Shown here piece after piece: positions 19,778 through 26,418 of a stretch of 32,973 nucleotides of DNA (within the stretch, counting starts at the first letter, position 1; each line of letters begins with the position of its first letter). This DNA is from Gammaproteobacteria bacterium (GTDB lineage: Bacteria > Gemmatimonadota > Gemmatimonadetes > Longimicrobiales > Gaopeijiaceae). Under the pieces are notes generated by a model that was given only the letters and a program-made list of their open reading frames with translations, made no database searches and was not told where the DNA came from. Made by a program: the position numbers and the translations under genes. The DNA is taken from NCBI GenBank assembly GCA_024638345.1, contig JAHEKL010000002.1, positions 1 through 32,973 of the forward strand. Reading direction: 5' to 3'.

Positions 19778-20496
19778 TGATCACCATCATGCTGCAGGCG
19801 GGTCGGGCCGTCCCTCAGAGCGCATGGGATCTCGTCTGGGGCGGCACCCTACCGACCACCATCGTTCTGTTGGTGCTGGCCGCATTCTCGATCGCTTCCT
19901 GGGTTCTGATCTTCTGGAAGTGGCGTCAGTTCAGCGGTATTCGACAGGAGGGCGACCGCTTTCTCGATGCGATCGAGCGCTCGCATCGGATGGAGGACGC
20001 GTACCGGGCCATCCTGACGCTACCCGACTCCCCCTACGGCCGAGTGTTTCGACAGGGGGTGAATTTTTTCAGCGAGCTGAGACCGGGAGGGTTGCGAGAG
20101 GGCTCGTCCGCGGAGGAGGGTCTGACACTCACCCAGCTCGAGGTCCTGCGTCTCGTCATGGACAAGGAGGAGGCCCAGGAGCGGGACGACCTGGCGATCG
20201 GTCTGACTTGGCTCGCGATCATTGGCTCGGTTTCTCCACTGCTCGGGTTGATGGGGACGGTGATCGGCGTGATGAACGCGTTCCTGGGAATCGTCGTGAC
20301 AGGGTCTACCAACATCAGCGCGGTCGCTCCGGGCGTAGCCGAGGCGCTGATCACGACCGTGGCCGGTCTTGCCGTGGCGATTCCGGCAGTGATTGCCTAC
20401 AACTTCTACGTGGCACGACTGAACCTCGTGATGGGTGAGATCGAGGGGTTCTCCTCCGAGTTCATCGGGACGCTGGCGAGGGAGGGCCGAGTTTGA
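19774..20496 (+). CDS. tolQ: Tol-Pal proton channel subunit TolQ (ExbB/TolQ family)
   Basis: A 240-residue inner-membrane protein with the family's three helices: TTIVLLVLAAFSIASWVLIF near the N-terminus, then I-G-L-T-W-L-A-I-I-G-S-V-S-P-L-L-G-L-M-G-T-V, and A-L-I-T-T-V-A-G-L-A-V-A-I-P-A-V-I-A-Y-N-F-Y. The last two hold the conserved Gly/Thr/Pro residues that form the proton path with TolR. Between helices 1 and 2 is the large cytoplasmic loop. Its place before tolR, tolA, tolB and pal identifies it as TolQ rather than ExbB or MotA. The ATG at 19774 overlaps the epimerase stop; an ATG one codon later is equally possible. TolQR uses the proton gradient to energise constriction of the outer membrane at division. 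Confidence 0.95.
   Translation: MMITIMLQAGRAVPQSAWDLVWGGTLPTTIVLLVLAAFSIASWVLIFWKWRQFSGIRQEGDRFLDAIERSHRMEDAYRAILTLPDSPYGRVFRQGVNFFSELRPGGLREGSSAEEGLTLTQLEVLRLVMDKEEAQERDDLAIGLTWLAIIGSVSPLLGLMGTVIGVMNAFLGIVVTGSTNISAVAPGVAEALITTVAGLAVAIPAVIAYNFYVARLNLVMGEIEGFSSEFIGTLAREGRV
20479..20486 (+). promoter_or_regulatory. Shine-Dalgarno that supports the TTG start of tolR
   Basis: AGGGAGGG ends six bases before TTG at 20493 but 21 bases before the first in-frame ATG at 20508. This favours the TTG, which also overlaps the tolQ stop as TTGA. Confidence 0.6.
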
Positions 20497-20921
20497 GACG
20501 CCCCAGCATGCAGAGGGGCGATCTCGAGATGAACGCGGAGATCAACGTCACCTCGTTGATCGATGTCGCGTTCACCCTTCTCGTGATCTTCATCATCACC
20601 GCGCCGATCATGCAGGGTGGGATCGAGGTTCGCCTTCCCGAGGCTCAGGTTCAGCCGCTTCAACCGCAGGAAGAGCCGTTCGTGCTGAACATCGTAGAAG
20701 ACGGAACGGTGGTCGTGGGCGAGACGCCGCTGCAGGCGGGCGAGTTCGAGGAGGCCTTCCCTCAACTCTTTGCCGCGGCCTCCCCTTCACTCGTCGTCAT
20801 TCGCGGCGACTCGGCGGCGATCTACGGACGTGTACTTCCGGTGATCGCGATCGTTGCGGAGGTGACGCGCGACGCTGGAGTGCCGTGGGTCTTAGTCGCG
20901 AGGGAGCGTCTTCGGGAATGA
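20493..20921 (+). CDS. tolR: Tol-Pal proton channel subunit TolR (ExbD/TolR family)
   Basis: A 142-residue protein with one N-terminal transmembrane helix and a periplasmic domain. The helix contains the key acidic residue: I-N-V-T-S-L-I-D-V-A-F-T-L-L-V-I-F. The Asp in L-I-D-V is the proton-carrying residue of the family. V-R-L-P-E-A begins the periplasmic part, and V-V-I-R-G-D-S-A-A-I-Y-G and V-T-R-D-A-G-V are its conserved blocks. The start is read as TTG (20493), directly overlapping tolQ. Length is normal. After it comes a ~100-base gap before the tolA/tonB-like gene, which holds a NotI-type palindrome (20943-20950) and nothing else I can name. Confidence 0.95.
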   Translation: MRRPSMQRGDLEMNAEINVTSLIDVAFTLLVIFIITAPIMQGGIEVRLPEAQVQPLQPQEEPFVLNIVEDGTVVVGETPLQAGEFEEAFPQLFAAASPSLVVIRGDSAAIYGRVLPVIAIVAEVTRDAGVPWVLVARERLRE

Positions 20922-21023
20922 CGCTCGGAGCACGGCGGGGATGCGGCCGCCTGGGGAGCGATCTCGTCGGACGGTTTCGGTGTAACACGAACGGATGATT
21001 CACCGACCGGGGACCTGGGATCG

Positions 21024-21725
21024 ATGATGAGCTGGAGCGGGGGCCGACAAACGCAAGGGCCGGAACGCAGCCAGCTGCTTCTTTCCGTGGGTCTACACCT
21101 GGTCCTGCTCCTTTCAGCGTGGCTGGCCGACGCCGTGACCGGCGACGAGATCGAGTACGTGGAGTACGAGATCCAGCTGATCACCGAGGCTCAGCTGGAG
21201 GCGCTCGAGTCTCCTCCCATCGTCGAGACCCCGACTCTGCCGCCGCCCGCACCGGAGCCCGAGCCCGAGCCCGAGCCCGTGATCCCGGAGCCCGAGCCAG
21301 AACCTCCAGAGCCTGAGCCGGAGCCCGAACTCCCGGAGCCCGAGCCGCAGCCGACGCCTCCACAGCCCGACGTGGATGAGCCGGCCGAAGCGACTCCGAC
21401 CGCGTCCGCCGAAGAGATGGCGGTGAGGATGGAAGGTCTACGGCGCGACTATCCTCAGTATTACAATGAGATCGTCAGGGAGATAAACAGATGCTTCCGT
21501 TGGAACGGGGGAGGGCGTTGGCGGACGGTCATCCGATTCGTGATCGAGAGCGATGGTCGGATCCCCGACTCGTCGATCCAGATCTATACGCCGTCGTCGA
21601 ACGGGGCGTTTGACATCGAGGCGTTCGGTGCGGTCGCATGTGCGGGTTCCGGACGGCTCGCGCCACTTCCGGATGATCTTCCGACAGATGCGCTACCAGT
21701 CCAGTTCACCTTCCAGCCGGCGTGA
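21024..21725 (+). CDS. tolA: TolA/TonB-like periplasm-spanning protein
   Basis: A 233-residue protein placed where tolA belongs. It has one N-terminal signal-anchor helix (S-Q-L-L-L-S-V-G-L-H-L-V-L-L-L-S-A-W-L), a Pro/Glu-rich linker (residues ~70-120) with many P-E-P units, and a TolA/TonB-type C-terminal domain (residues ~145-233). That domain has Y-Y-N-E-I-V-R-E-I-N-R-C-F-R-W, a R-F-V-I-E-S-D-G-R-I-P strand pair and a second Cys in A-V-A-C-A-G. The two Cys may form a disulfide as in TolA domain III. The linker is Pro-Glu and extended, as in TonB, instead of the long Ala/Lys helix of E. coli TolA. Its partner is more likely Pal/TolB by context, but a TonB role cannot be excluded. Two adjacent ATGs (21024, 21027) can serve as start. 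Confidence 0.85.
   Translation: MMSWSGGRQTQGPERSQLLLSVGLHLVLLLSAWLADAVTGDEIEYVEYEIQLITEAQLEALESPPIVETPTLPPPAPEPEPEPEPVIPEPEPEPPEPEPEPELPEPEPQPTPPQPDVDEPAEATPTASAEEMAVRMEGLRRDYPQYYNEIVREINRCFRWNGGGRWRTVIRFVIESDGRIPDSSIQIYTPSSNGAFDIEAFGAVACAGSGRLAPLPDDLPTDALPVQFTFQPA
21255..21354 (+). repeat. GAGCCC-based hexamer repeat tract encoding Pro-Glu linker
   Basis: Four perfect tandem GAGCCC units occupy 21255-21278, followed by further GAGCC(C/A/G) and related units to 21354. They encode the Pro-Glu spacer of the TolA/TonB-like protein. All units keep the frame, so copy-number change would alter linker length in steps of two residues. Confidence 0.8.
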
Positions 21726-21810
21726 CGCAATCGGCTGCTCGCATGCTCCGGAACCGATGAGCTCGACCGCGTACACGGTGCGCTCCGAAGCCGATCGGTC
21801 CGCGCATTCC

Positions 21811-21816
21811 AGGAGG
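21811..21816 (+). promoter_or_regulatory. Shine-Dalgarno of tolB
   Basis: A consensus AGGAGG ends five bases before ATG 21822 and only two before the GTG at 21819, so the ATG is the likely start. Confidence 0.7.
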
Positions 21817-21821
21817 TCGTG

Positions 21822-23240
21822 ATGTCGAGATTGACGCTGATGGCCCGGACCCGTCTGGCTGTGTCGGCGCTGTCGACACTTCTCTGGATCGGCTTGGGGG
21901 CGACCCTGGACGGTGTGGCTCAGCAGGTCGAAGAGCGATTCCCAGGGGTAAGCCTCGGTCTCTCGTACGAGACCCGGGCGCTTCCCACGCTGGCGATTCA
22001 GCCATTCACCAGCGGCTTCGGTGATCCGTCCCAGGCCACCCAGGTCGAGAACATCGTGGCACGGGATCTGAGGTACTCCGACCGCTTCCAGGTCATGGAT
22101 GCGCTGCCTGCGGCGCTGGTCCGGGAGGAAGTGGACTACGCCCTGTGGGATCAGATCGGTGCCACCTGGCTGGTCACGGGTCGTGTGGACGGGGCGGGCG
22201 CCGCAGCCGTTCTCGTGCTGGAGCTACACGATGTCGTGTACCGAGAGGTCGCGAGTCGGGGCCGCTTCTCGCTGGCCGAGCCGGGCTCCCCCGACTTTCG
22301 CATGGCCGCTCACGTGGTTTCCGATTCGATCGTTCAGTGGGTGTTCGACGAGCCCGGGATCGCTGCGACCCGGATCGTGTTCTCTCGGCGGATGGAAGAC
22401 GGCAGCCAAGATCTCTGGGTCATCGATTCCGACGGAGAGAACCTGCGTCGCCTGACCAGTCACCGGGGCGGGGAGTTCGGCGTCCCGATCTCGATGACGC
22501 CCAAATGGTCTCCCGACGGTACGCGCGTGGCTTATACGTCCTACAAGGACGAGGGAATGCCCCGAATCTATGAGCTGAACCTCGCGACCGGTCAGGAAAA
22601 GGCGGTGCCCACTCCGCGATCCGGCGACTACATCTCACCCTCCTACCACCCTGATGGACGGTTCGTCTATTTCGCCGTGAACAGCGGAAACTCGAGCGGG
22701 ATCTATCGCTACAACATCGTAGACGGATGCTGCTTCGGAAGCGTGACCGAGAGTCGGAGCGAGGACATCTCGCCGAGCTTCGCTCCGGATGGCCAGACGC
22801 TGGCCTTCAACTCCAATCGGCTCGGTGTGGGTGCCCCCCAGATCTACATCATGTCTGCGGACGGACCGGGCCGACCGGAGCTCGTCTCGCCCTACGTCTA
22901 TAGCACGCCCGGATACTACACATCGCCGGATTGGTCGCCCGTCGGGAACCGGATCGCCTACCACGGACGAGTGCAGCGGAGGGGGGCGCACCAGATTCTG
23001 GTGGCGGAGCTCGACGGCCGTAACCGCGTACGCCAGACCTCACAGATCACGTTTGCGGGTGTCAACGAAGACCCTAGCTGGGCCCCGGACGGACGACACC
23101 TGGTTCACGTGGGAGTCCGGGACTACGGACACGGGCTCTTCGTGACCGATCTCCTCACGGGAAACACTCGTACGCTGGTCTCGGGGATTCGTCCGAACCC
23201 GCCGGCCTGGTCGCCTCCGCTTTCGCCGTCCATCCGCTGA
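21822..23240 (+). CDS. tolB: Tol-Pal periplasmic beta-propeller protein TolB
   Basis: A 472-residue periplasmic protein. The N-terminal ~30 residues form a signal peptide (ending G-V-A-Q-Q). A TolB N-terminal domain follows at ~40-165 (L-A-I-Q-P-F-T, I-V-A-R-D-L-R-Y-S-D-R-F, A-T-W-L-V-T-G-R-V). The C-terminal six-bladed propeller has WD-like repeats: R-R-M-E-D-G-S-Q-D-L-W-V-I, P-K-W-S-P-D-G-T-R-V-A-Y-T-S, P-S-Y-H-P-D-G-R-F-V-Y-F, P-S-F-A-P-D-G-Q-T-L-A-F, P-D-W-S-P-V-G-N-R-I-A-Y and P-S-W-A-P-D-G-R-H-L-V. TolB binds Pal and moves it during envelope constriction. An adjacent Cys pair (D-G-C-C-F-G, near residue 305) in a propeller loop is not usual and could be structural. It sits between the tolA-like gene and pal as expected. 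Confidence 0.95.
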   Translation: MSRLTLMARTRLAVSALSTLLWIGLGATLDGVAQQVEERFPGVSLGLSYETRALPTLAIQPFTSGFGDPSQATQVENIVARDLRYSDRFQVMDALPAALVREEVDYALWDQIGATWLVTGRVDGAGAAAVLVLELHDVVYREVASRGRFSLAEPGSPDFRMAAHVVSDSIVQWVFDEPGIAATRIVFSRRMEDGSQDLWVIDSDGENLRRLTSHRGGEFGVPISMTPKWSPDGTRVAYTSYKDEGMPRIYELNLATGQEKAVPTPRSGDYISPSYHPDGRFVYFAVNSGNSSGIYRYNIVDGCCFGSVTESRSEDISPSFAPDGQTLAFNSNRLGVGAPQIYIMSADGPGRPELVSPYVYSTPGYYTSPDWSPVGNRIAYHGRVQRRGAHQILVAELDGRNRVRQTSQITFAGVNEDPSWAPDGRHLVHVGVRDYGHGLFVTDLLTGNTRTLVSGIRPNPPAWSPPLSPSIR

Positions 23241-23289
23241 ATCCGCGGGCCGTCAGGTGTTTAGCCGGTGAATGAGACCATTGCGCACC

Positions 23290-23313
23290 ACGTCACTTCA
23301 GACGTAGTTTTTT
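23290..23313 (+). terminator. weak rho-independent terminator after tolB
   Basis: ACGTC (23290-23294) pairs with GACGT (23301-23305) around a six-base loop, followed after AG by six T (23308-23313). The 5-bp stem is short, so this may only slow transcription between tolB and pal. Confidence 0.4.
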
Positions 23314-23353
23314 CCGGCCGGATTTGAGTTTCGGGCCAAGGTCAAGGGCGAGC

Positions 23354-23358
23354 GGAGG
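23354..23358 (+). promoter_or_regulatory. Shine-Dalgarno of the short reading frame before pal
   Basis: GGAGG ends seven bases before ATG 23366, an ideal spacing for translating the 27-codon frame. Confidence 0.55.
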
Positions 23359-23365
23359 TTAGTTG

Positions 23366-23449
23366 ATGCTTCCGCAGCTGGCGGCCTTTGCCCGTGAGAA
23401 GGCCAGGGGCGCTGGGGGTAAACCTTCTGCTATCAGGAGCATGGGATGA
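23366..23449 (+). CDS. candidate 27-residue leader peptide overlapping pal
   Basis: This frame is too short for most gene finders. It begins at ATG 23366, seven bases after GGAGG, and runs 27 codons to TGA at 23447-23449. The peptide starts M-L-P-Q-L-A-A-F-A-R-E-K and is basic. The stop overlaps the pal ATG (ATGA at 23446-23449), the same junction that links real genes in this window (18746, 19774). A hairpin (23383-23404) lies inside it. It could be a leader peptide that couples pal translation to ribosome passage. Third-codon GC is lower than in neighbouring genes, and the frame is short enough to occur by chance, so translation is not proven. Confidence 0.4.
   Translation: MLPQLAAFAREKARGAGGKPSAIRSMG
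23383..23404 (+). other. hairpin within the pal leader
   Basis: GGCCTT (23383-23388) pairs with AAGGCC (23399-23404) around a ten-base loop. It lies inside the 27-codon frame and 42 bases before the pal ATG. No T-run follows, so a leader structure is more likely than a terminator. Confidence 0.4.
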
Positions 23450-24027
23450 TGTATCGCAGACTTCTCATCGTGTCTGTGGTTCTCGGGGGCCTGGCGCTGG
23501 CCGCATGCGGCAGTGAGCCTCCACCGGAGCCGCCTGCACCCGAGCCGATGGCGACCGGACCGGACATGGATTCGCTCAGAGCCTACGAGGACTCGGTTCG
23601 AAGGGCGCAGGAGGAGGCGGCTCGATTGGCCGCTGAGCGTGAGCGGGCCATTGCCGACGCGCGCGCCATCCTGGAGCAGCGCGTCCACTTCGACTACGAC
23701 CAGTCCGCGATCCGATCCGACGCGGAATCGGTGCTTCGTCAGAAGTTGGCCATCCTGCGTTCGAGCCCACAGGTCCGGATTCGGATGGAAGGGCACGCTG
23801 ATGAGCGGGGCTCGGTGGAGTACAACCAGGCACTCGGCAACCGTCGCGCGCAGAGCGTACTCGACTTCTTCACCCAGCAGGGGCTGACGGCCGGGGCGTT
23901 CCAGACCACCTCTTTCGGCGAGGAGCGGCCTCTCTCGACGGCCAGCAACGAGACGGCGTGGGCCCAGAACCGCAGGGTGGAGTTCGTGATCACCTCCGGC
24001 GGGGGCAGCATCAACCCCGCGCAGTAG
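23446..24027 (+). CDS. pal: peptidoglycan-associated lipoprotein Pal
   Basis: A 193-residue outer-membrane lipoprotein that ties the outer membrane to peptidoglycan and is the target of TolB. The lipobox L-A-A-C places the lipidated Cys at residue 21. A Pro-rich tether and a charged helix (residues ~45-78) follow. The OmpA-like C-terminal domain starts at V-H-F-D-Y-D-Q-S-A-I near residue 81 and contains G-H-A-D-E-R-G (D119) and Y-N-Q-A-L-G-N-R-R-A-Q-S-V, the residues that grip diaminopimelate. The end is N-R-R-V-E-F-V-I. AGGAG (23435-23439) lies six bases before ATG 23446; a second ATG follows directly. The family assignment is firm. Confidence 0.96.
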   Translation: MMYRRLLIVSVVLGGLALAACGSEPPPEPPAPEPMATGPDMDSLRAYEDSVRRAQEEAARLAAERERAIADARAILEQRVHFDYDQSAIRSDAESVLRQKLAILRSSPQVRIRMEGHADERGSVEYNQALGNRRAQSVLDFFTQQGLTAGAFQTTSFGEERPLSTASNETAWAQNRRVEFVITSGGGSINPAQ

Positions 24028-24071
24028 GCGAACGTAGCAAACGGTGCTCGTCGCCCGACGTGCGCCGGTCT

Positions 24072-24125
24072 GGTTGGCACACCGGTCGGGCGGACCTTGC
24101 GTCTCCCGGCCGGTGTAGGCCAACC
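24072..24125 (+). other. long stem-loop in the pal-cpoB gap
   Basis: GGTTGGCACACCGG (24072-24085) pairs with CCGGTGT (24110-24116) and, past a two-base bulge AG, GCCAACC (24119-24125). The pairing continues inward with a T-G wobble and CGGG/CCCG, making about 19 base pairs around a 14-base loop. It is the strongest RNA structure I found here. No T-run follows. It could be an mRNA-stability element, a REP-like repeat or a partial terminator. Confidence 0.6.
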
Positions 24126-24130
24126 CGATC

Positions 24131-24157
24131 GCCACGGGGCTGCTTCCGTCCCGTGGC
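24131..24157 (+). other. second stem-loop in the pal-cpoB gap
   Basis: GCCACGGG (24131-24138) pairs perfectly with CCCGTGGC (24150-24157) around an 11-base loop, only five bases after the first stem-loop. cpoB begins 35 bases later. Confidence 0.5.
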
Positions 24158-24192
24158 AGGGATGGGCACCCCACAGGAGACCCTTCTCGGCC

Positions 24193-25011
24193 ATGAATGC
24201 CACGTCTCGTAGACGACCCCCACTCGAATCCACGCACACGCTCCAACGCCTCCCGCTCCGACGCGCATTCCAGGGGCTCGTAGCCATCTTCCTGCTTCTA
24301 CCCATGGTCGGCTGCGCGACCAAGGGGGACATCCGGAACCTCCAAACGGAGATCCGTGAGCTCACCTCGCGGCAGCAGGCGCTCCTTCAGGAGTTGCGGC
24401 AGGCCCAGCGGGACCAGGACGAGTCGATCTCCCAAGTCGCAGACGACATTCGGGACTTCCGGGCTGAGACCTCTCGTCGGGTAGCCAGCATCGAGGATCA
24501 GCTTCTCACCGTGCAAGAATTGGCGGGCCTCTCGCAGCAGCAGGTGGCGAGTCTCCGCGATCAATTGGAGCGCGATCGGACGCAGCGGAGCTTCGGGCCG
24601 CCTTCCACGTTCGGCGGTCCGCCGGGGGGAGGGGGTGATCAGGCTCAGGAGGTCTACAACGCCGCCCTCACGCAATACCAGCGCGGAACTCTGAGCGCGG
24701 CCCGGATGGGCTTTCGCACGATCGTCGATCAGTACGGTGCCCATCAGCTGGCCCCCGAAGCCCGCTACTACCTGGCGGAGATCCTGGCGCGGGAGGGAAG
24801 CCTGGAGGAGGCGATCGCCGCCTTCGAGGACATCCGCGAGTTTCATCCGACCGCAGACCGAGTACCCGACGCCCTCTACCGGGCCGGGCTTCTGTACCTG
24901 GAACTCGGGGATGACGATGCGGCGGAAGAGCACTTCGAGCGGGTCGTGAACACATGGCCCGACTCCGTGGCGGCCGATCTGGCCCGGGATGCCCTCCGGA
25001 ATCAGCGCTAG
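24193..25011 (+). CDS. cpoB: cell division coordinator CpoB (YbgF)
   Basis: A 272-residue exported protein, last gene of the tol-pal set. The start at ATG 24193 gives a long positive n-region, then a hydrophobic stretch and lipobox-like L-P-M-V-G-C with Cys at residue 41, so it may be a lipoprotein, unlike the soluble E. coli protein. Residues ~45-130 form a heptad-rich coiled coil (for example IREL, LLQELRQAQRDQDESIS), used for trimerisation in this family. After a Gly/Pro linker, three TPRs follow (Y-N-A-A-L-T-Q-Y-Q-R-G, A-R-Y-Y-L-A-E-I-L and A-L-Y-R-A-G-L-L-Y-L-E-L-G). CpoB couples peptidoglycan synthesis to outer-membrane constriction. Frame extension to 24097 upstream is unlikely to be translated. 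Confidence 0.92.
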   Translation: MNATSRRRPPLESTHTLQRLPLRRAFQGLVAIFLLLPMVGCATKGDIRNLQTEIRELTSRQQALLQELRQAQRDQDESISQVADDIRDFRAETSRRVASIEDQLLTVQELAGLSQQQVASLRDQLERDRTQRSFGPPSTFGGPPGGGGDQAQEVYNAALTQYQRGTLSAARMGFRTIVDQYGAHQLAPEARYYLAEILAREGSLEEAIAAFEDIREFHPTADRVPDALYRAGLLYLELGDDDAAEEHFERVVNTWPDSVAADLARDALRNQR

Positions 25012-25038
25012 CCTGCAGGTCTTCGGCCTTTCGAGCGA

Positions 25039-25057
25039 CCGGCTTCACCCAAGCCGG
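25039..25057 (+). other. hairpin after cpoB (terminator-like, no T-run)
   Basis: CCGGCTT (25039-25045) pairs with AAGCCGG (25051-25057) around a five-base loop, 27 bases after the cpoB stop. The next bases are GC-rich with no T-run, so it is at best an atypical terminator of the tol set or a leader structure of nrdR. Confidence 0.4.
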
Positions 25058-25096
25058 GCGCCCGAGCCCGCACACGTCCGCACGACCTGATCCGAC

Positions 25097-25597
25097 ATGC
25101 GTTGTCCCGAGTGCGACTCCAGCGAGAACCGGGTGGTCGACACCCGAACCAGTCGGGGGGGGCGTGCAGTCAGGAGGCGTCGCGAGTGTGCCGGCTGCGG
25201 ATCCCGATTCACCACGTACGAGTACATTGAGGAACGGCCGGTACAGGTCTTGAAGCGAGGAGGGAGCTCAGAGGAGTTCGATCGTGCGAAGCTCGTTCGG
25301 TCTGTTCAAACCGCCTGCGCCAAGCGCCCGGTATCGCTGTCACAGGTCGAGGCGATCGTCGATCAGATCGAGGATGCGATCTCGCGGCAGGCCGGAGTGG
25401 AGGTCCCGAGCAACCTGATCGGCGAGATGGTGATGGATCGCCTCAAGCCGCTCGATCGGGTTGCCTATGTCCGCTTCGCTTCGGTCTATCGCGACTTTCA
25501 GGACGAGGACGAGTTCCAGGAGTTTGTGAACGACATGAAAGAGCGTGGACGCCGGGAGCAGCAGCAAAAGCATCAGTCCGAGCTACCGCTCGGCTAG
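25097..25597 (+). CDS. nrdR: transcriptional repressor NrdR
   Basis: A 166-residue repressor of ribonucleotide reductase genes. The N-terminal zinc ribbon has C3-P-E-C6 and C31-A-G-C34-G-S-R-F-T-T-Y-E, the DNA-binding part. The ATP-cone domain (residues ~48-138) has V-L-K-R-G-G-S-S-E-E-F-D-R-A-K-L and binds ATP or dATP to sense nucleotide levels. The tail is Gln/Arg-rich. Length is slightly above the usual ~150. A run of eight G (25155-25162) encodes R20-G21-G22 between the zinc-ribbon cysteines. No nrd gene or NrdR box is in the window, so its targets are elsewhere. tatC starts 11 bases after its stop. Confidence 0.97.
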   Translation: MRCPECDSSENRVVDTRTSRGGRAVRRRRECAGCGSRFTTYEYIEERPVQVLKRGGSSEEFDRAKLVRSVQTACAKRPVSLSQVEAIVDQIEDAISRQAGVEVPSNLIGEMVMDRLKPLDRVAYVRFASVYRDFQDEDEFQEFVNDMKERGRREQQQKHQSELPLG

Positions 25598-25608
25598 ACG
25601 CGTAGCTC

Positions 25609-26418
25609 ATGCCCCGCCCGAAGACGAATCCGATGGGGGAGATGCCCTTCCTCGATCACCTCGAGGAGTTGAGGTGGCGGATCTTCTACATGCTGATCGC
25701 CATCGCGATCGGTACGATCGTAGGCTTTCTGCTCGTGCAGTACCTGGGCATCATGGAGCTGCTGATCCGGCCGATCCGGCCTCTTCTGAACGAGGGACAG
25801 CTCGCGTACTTCAGCCCGGCGACGCCGTTCTTCGTCACTCTCAAGCTCGCACTCGTCGTCGGAATCCTTCTGGCGCTCCCCATCGTCGTATACCAGCTGT
25901 GGGCGTTTCTCTCCCCCGGTCTCAGAAAGGAGGAGAAACGCGTCATCGTCCCGGCCCTGTATTTCGGGCTGGTGCTCTTCTGCTTGGGTGTGGCGATGGC
26001 CTATTTCTTCGTCCTTCCCCTGGCGCTGATCTTCCTCGCGGGATTTCAACAGCAGTTCCTCGCGCCAACCATAGAGGTAGGGGAGTATCTCGGTTTCGTG
26101 ACTCGGATCCTGATCGCGTTCGGTGCCGTCTTCGAGCTGCCGGTGGTCATCCTGATCCTCTCGGTGCTGGGCATCGTCACTCCCGAGTTCCTTCGGACCA
26201 AGCGAAGGCACTCCATTGTGGCGATCACGGTCCTTGCATCTCTGCTCACGCCCGGCGACCTCGCATCCACGTTCTTGATGATGGGACCGATGGTCCTCCT
26301 GTACGAGGTCAGCATCTTCATCTCCGCCGCGATCTACCGCCGAAAGGAACAGGGCCGGAGCATCCTGAGCCCGTCTGAGGAGCCACCGGCCGGCGCAGTC
26401 GGGGCTGAGGGCCCGTGA
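25609..26418 (+). CDS. tatC: twin-arginine translocase subunit TatC
   Basis: A 269-residue inner-membrane protein with six transmembrane helices, the signal-recognition subunit of the Tat system that exports folded proteins. The N-terminal signature M-P-F-L-D-H-L-E-E-L-R-W-R-I is clear. Also seen are T-P-F-F-V-T-L-K-L, A-L-P-I-V-V-Y-Q-L-W-A-F-L-S-P-G-L, and F-G-A-V-F-E-L-P-V-V. T-P-G-D-L-A-S-T-F-L-M-M-G-P-M precedes the last helix. The ~30-residue cytoplasmic tail is Pro/Glu-rich. TatA/TatB are not here. The ATG at 25609 lacks a strong Shine-Dalgarno and may be translated by coupling to nrdR. Its TGA overlaps the GTG of the next gene (GTGA at 26415). Confidence 0.97.
   Translation: MPRPKTNPMGEMPFLDHLEELRWRIFYMLIAIAIGTIVGFLLVQYLGIMELLIRPIRPLLNEGQLAYFSPATPFFVTLKLALVVGILLALPIVVYQLWAFLSPGLRKEEKRVIVPALYFGLVLFCLGVAMAYFFVLPLALIFLAGFQQQFLAPTIEVGEYLGFVTRILIAFGAVFELPVVILILSVLGIVTPEFLRTKRRHSIVAITVLASLLTPGDLASTFLMMGPMVLLYEVSIFISAAIYRRKEQGRSILSPSEEPPAGAVGAEGP

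Noticed and set aside
20995-21027. Ten-codon frame ending on the tolA/tonB-like start
   Set aside because: Very short, no Shine-Dalgarno, and an ATGATG start readily creates such an overlap by chance. A TAACAC box before it lacks a -35 element.
24097-24192. Upstream extension of the cpoB frame
   Set aside because: It translates through the two hairpins and gives residues unlike a signal peptide; ATG 24193 directly precedes the exported protein's N-terminus.
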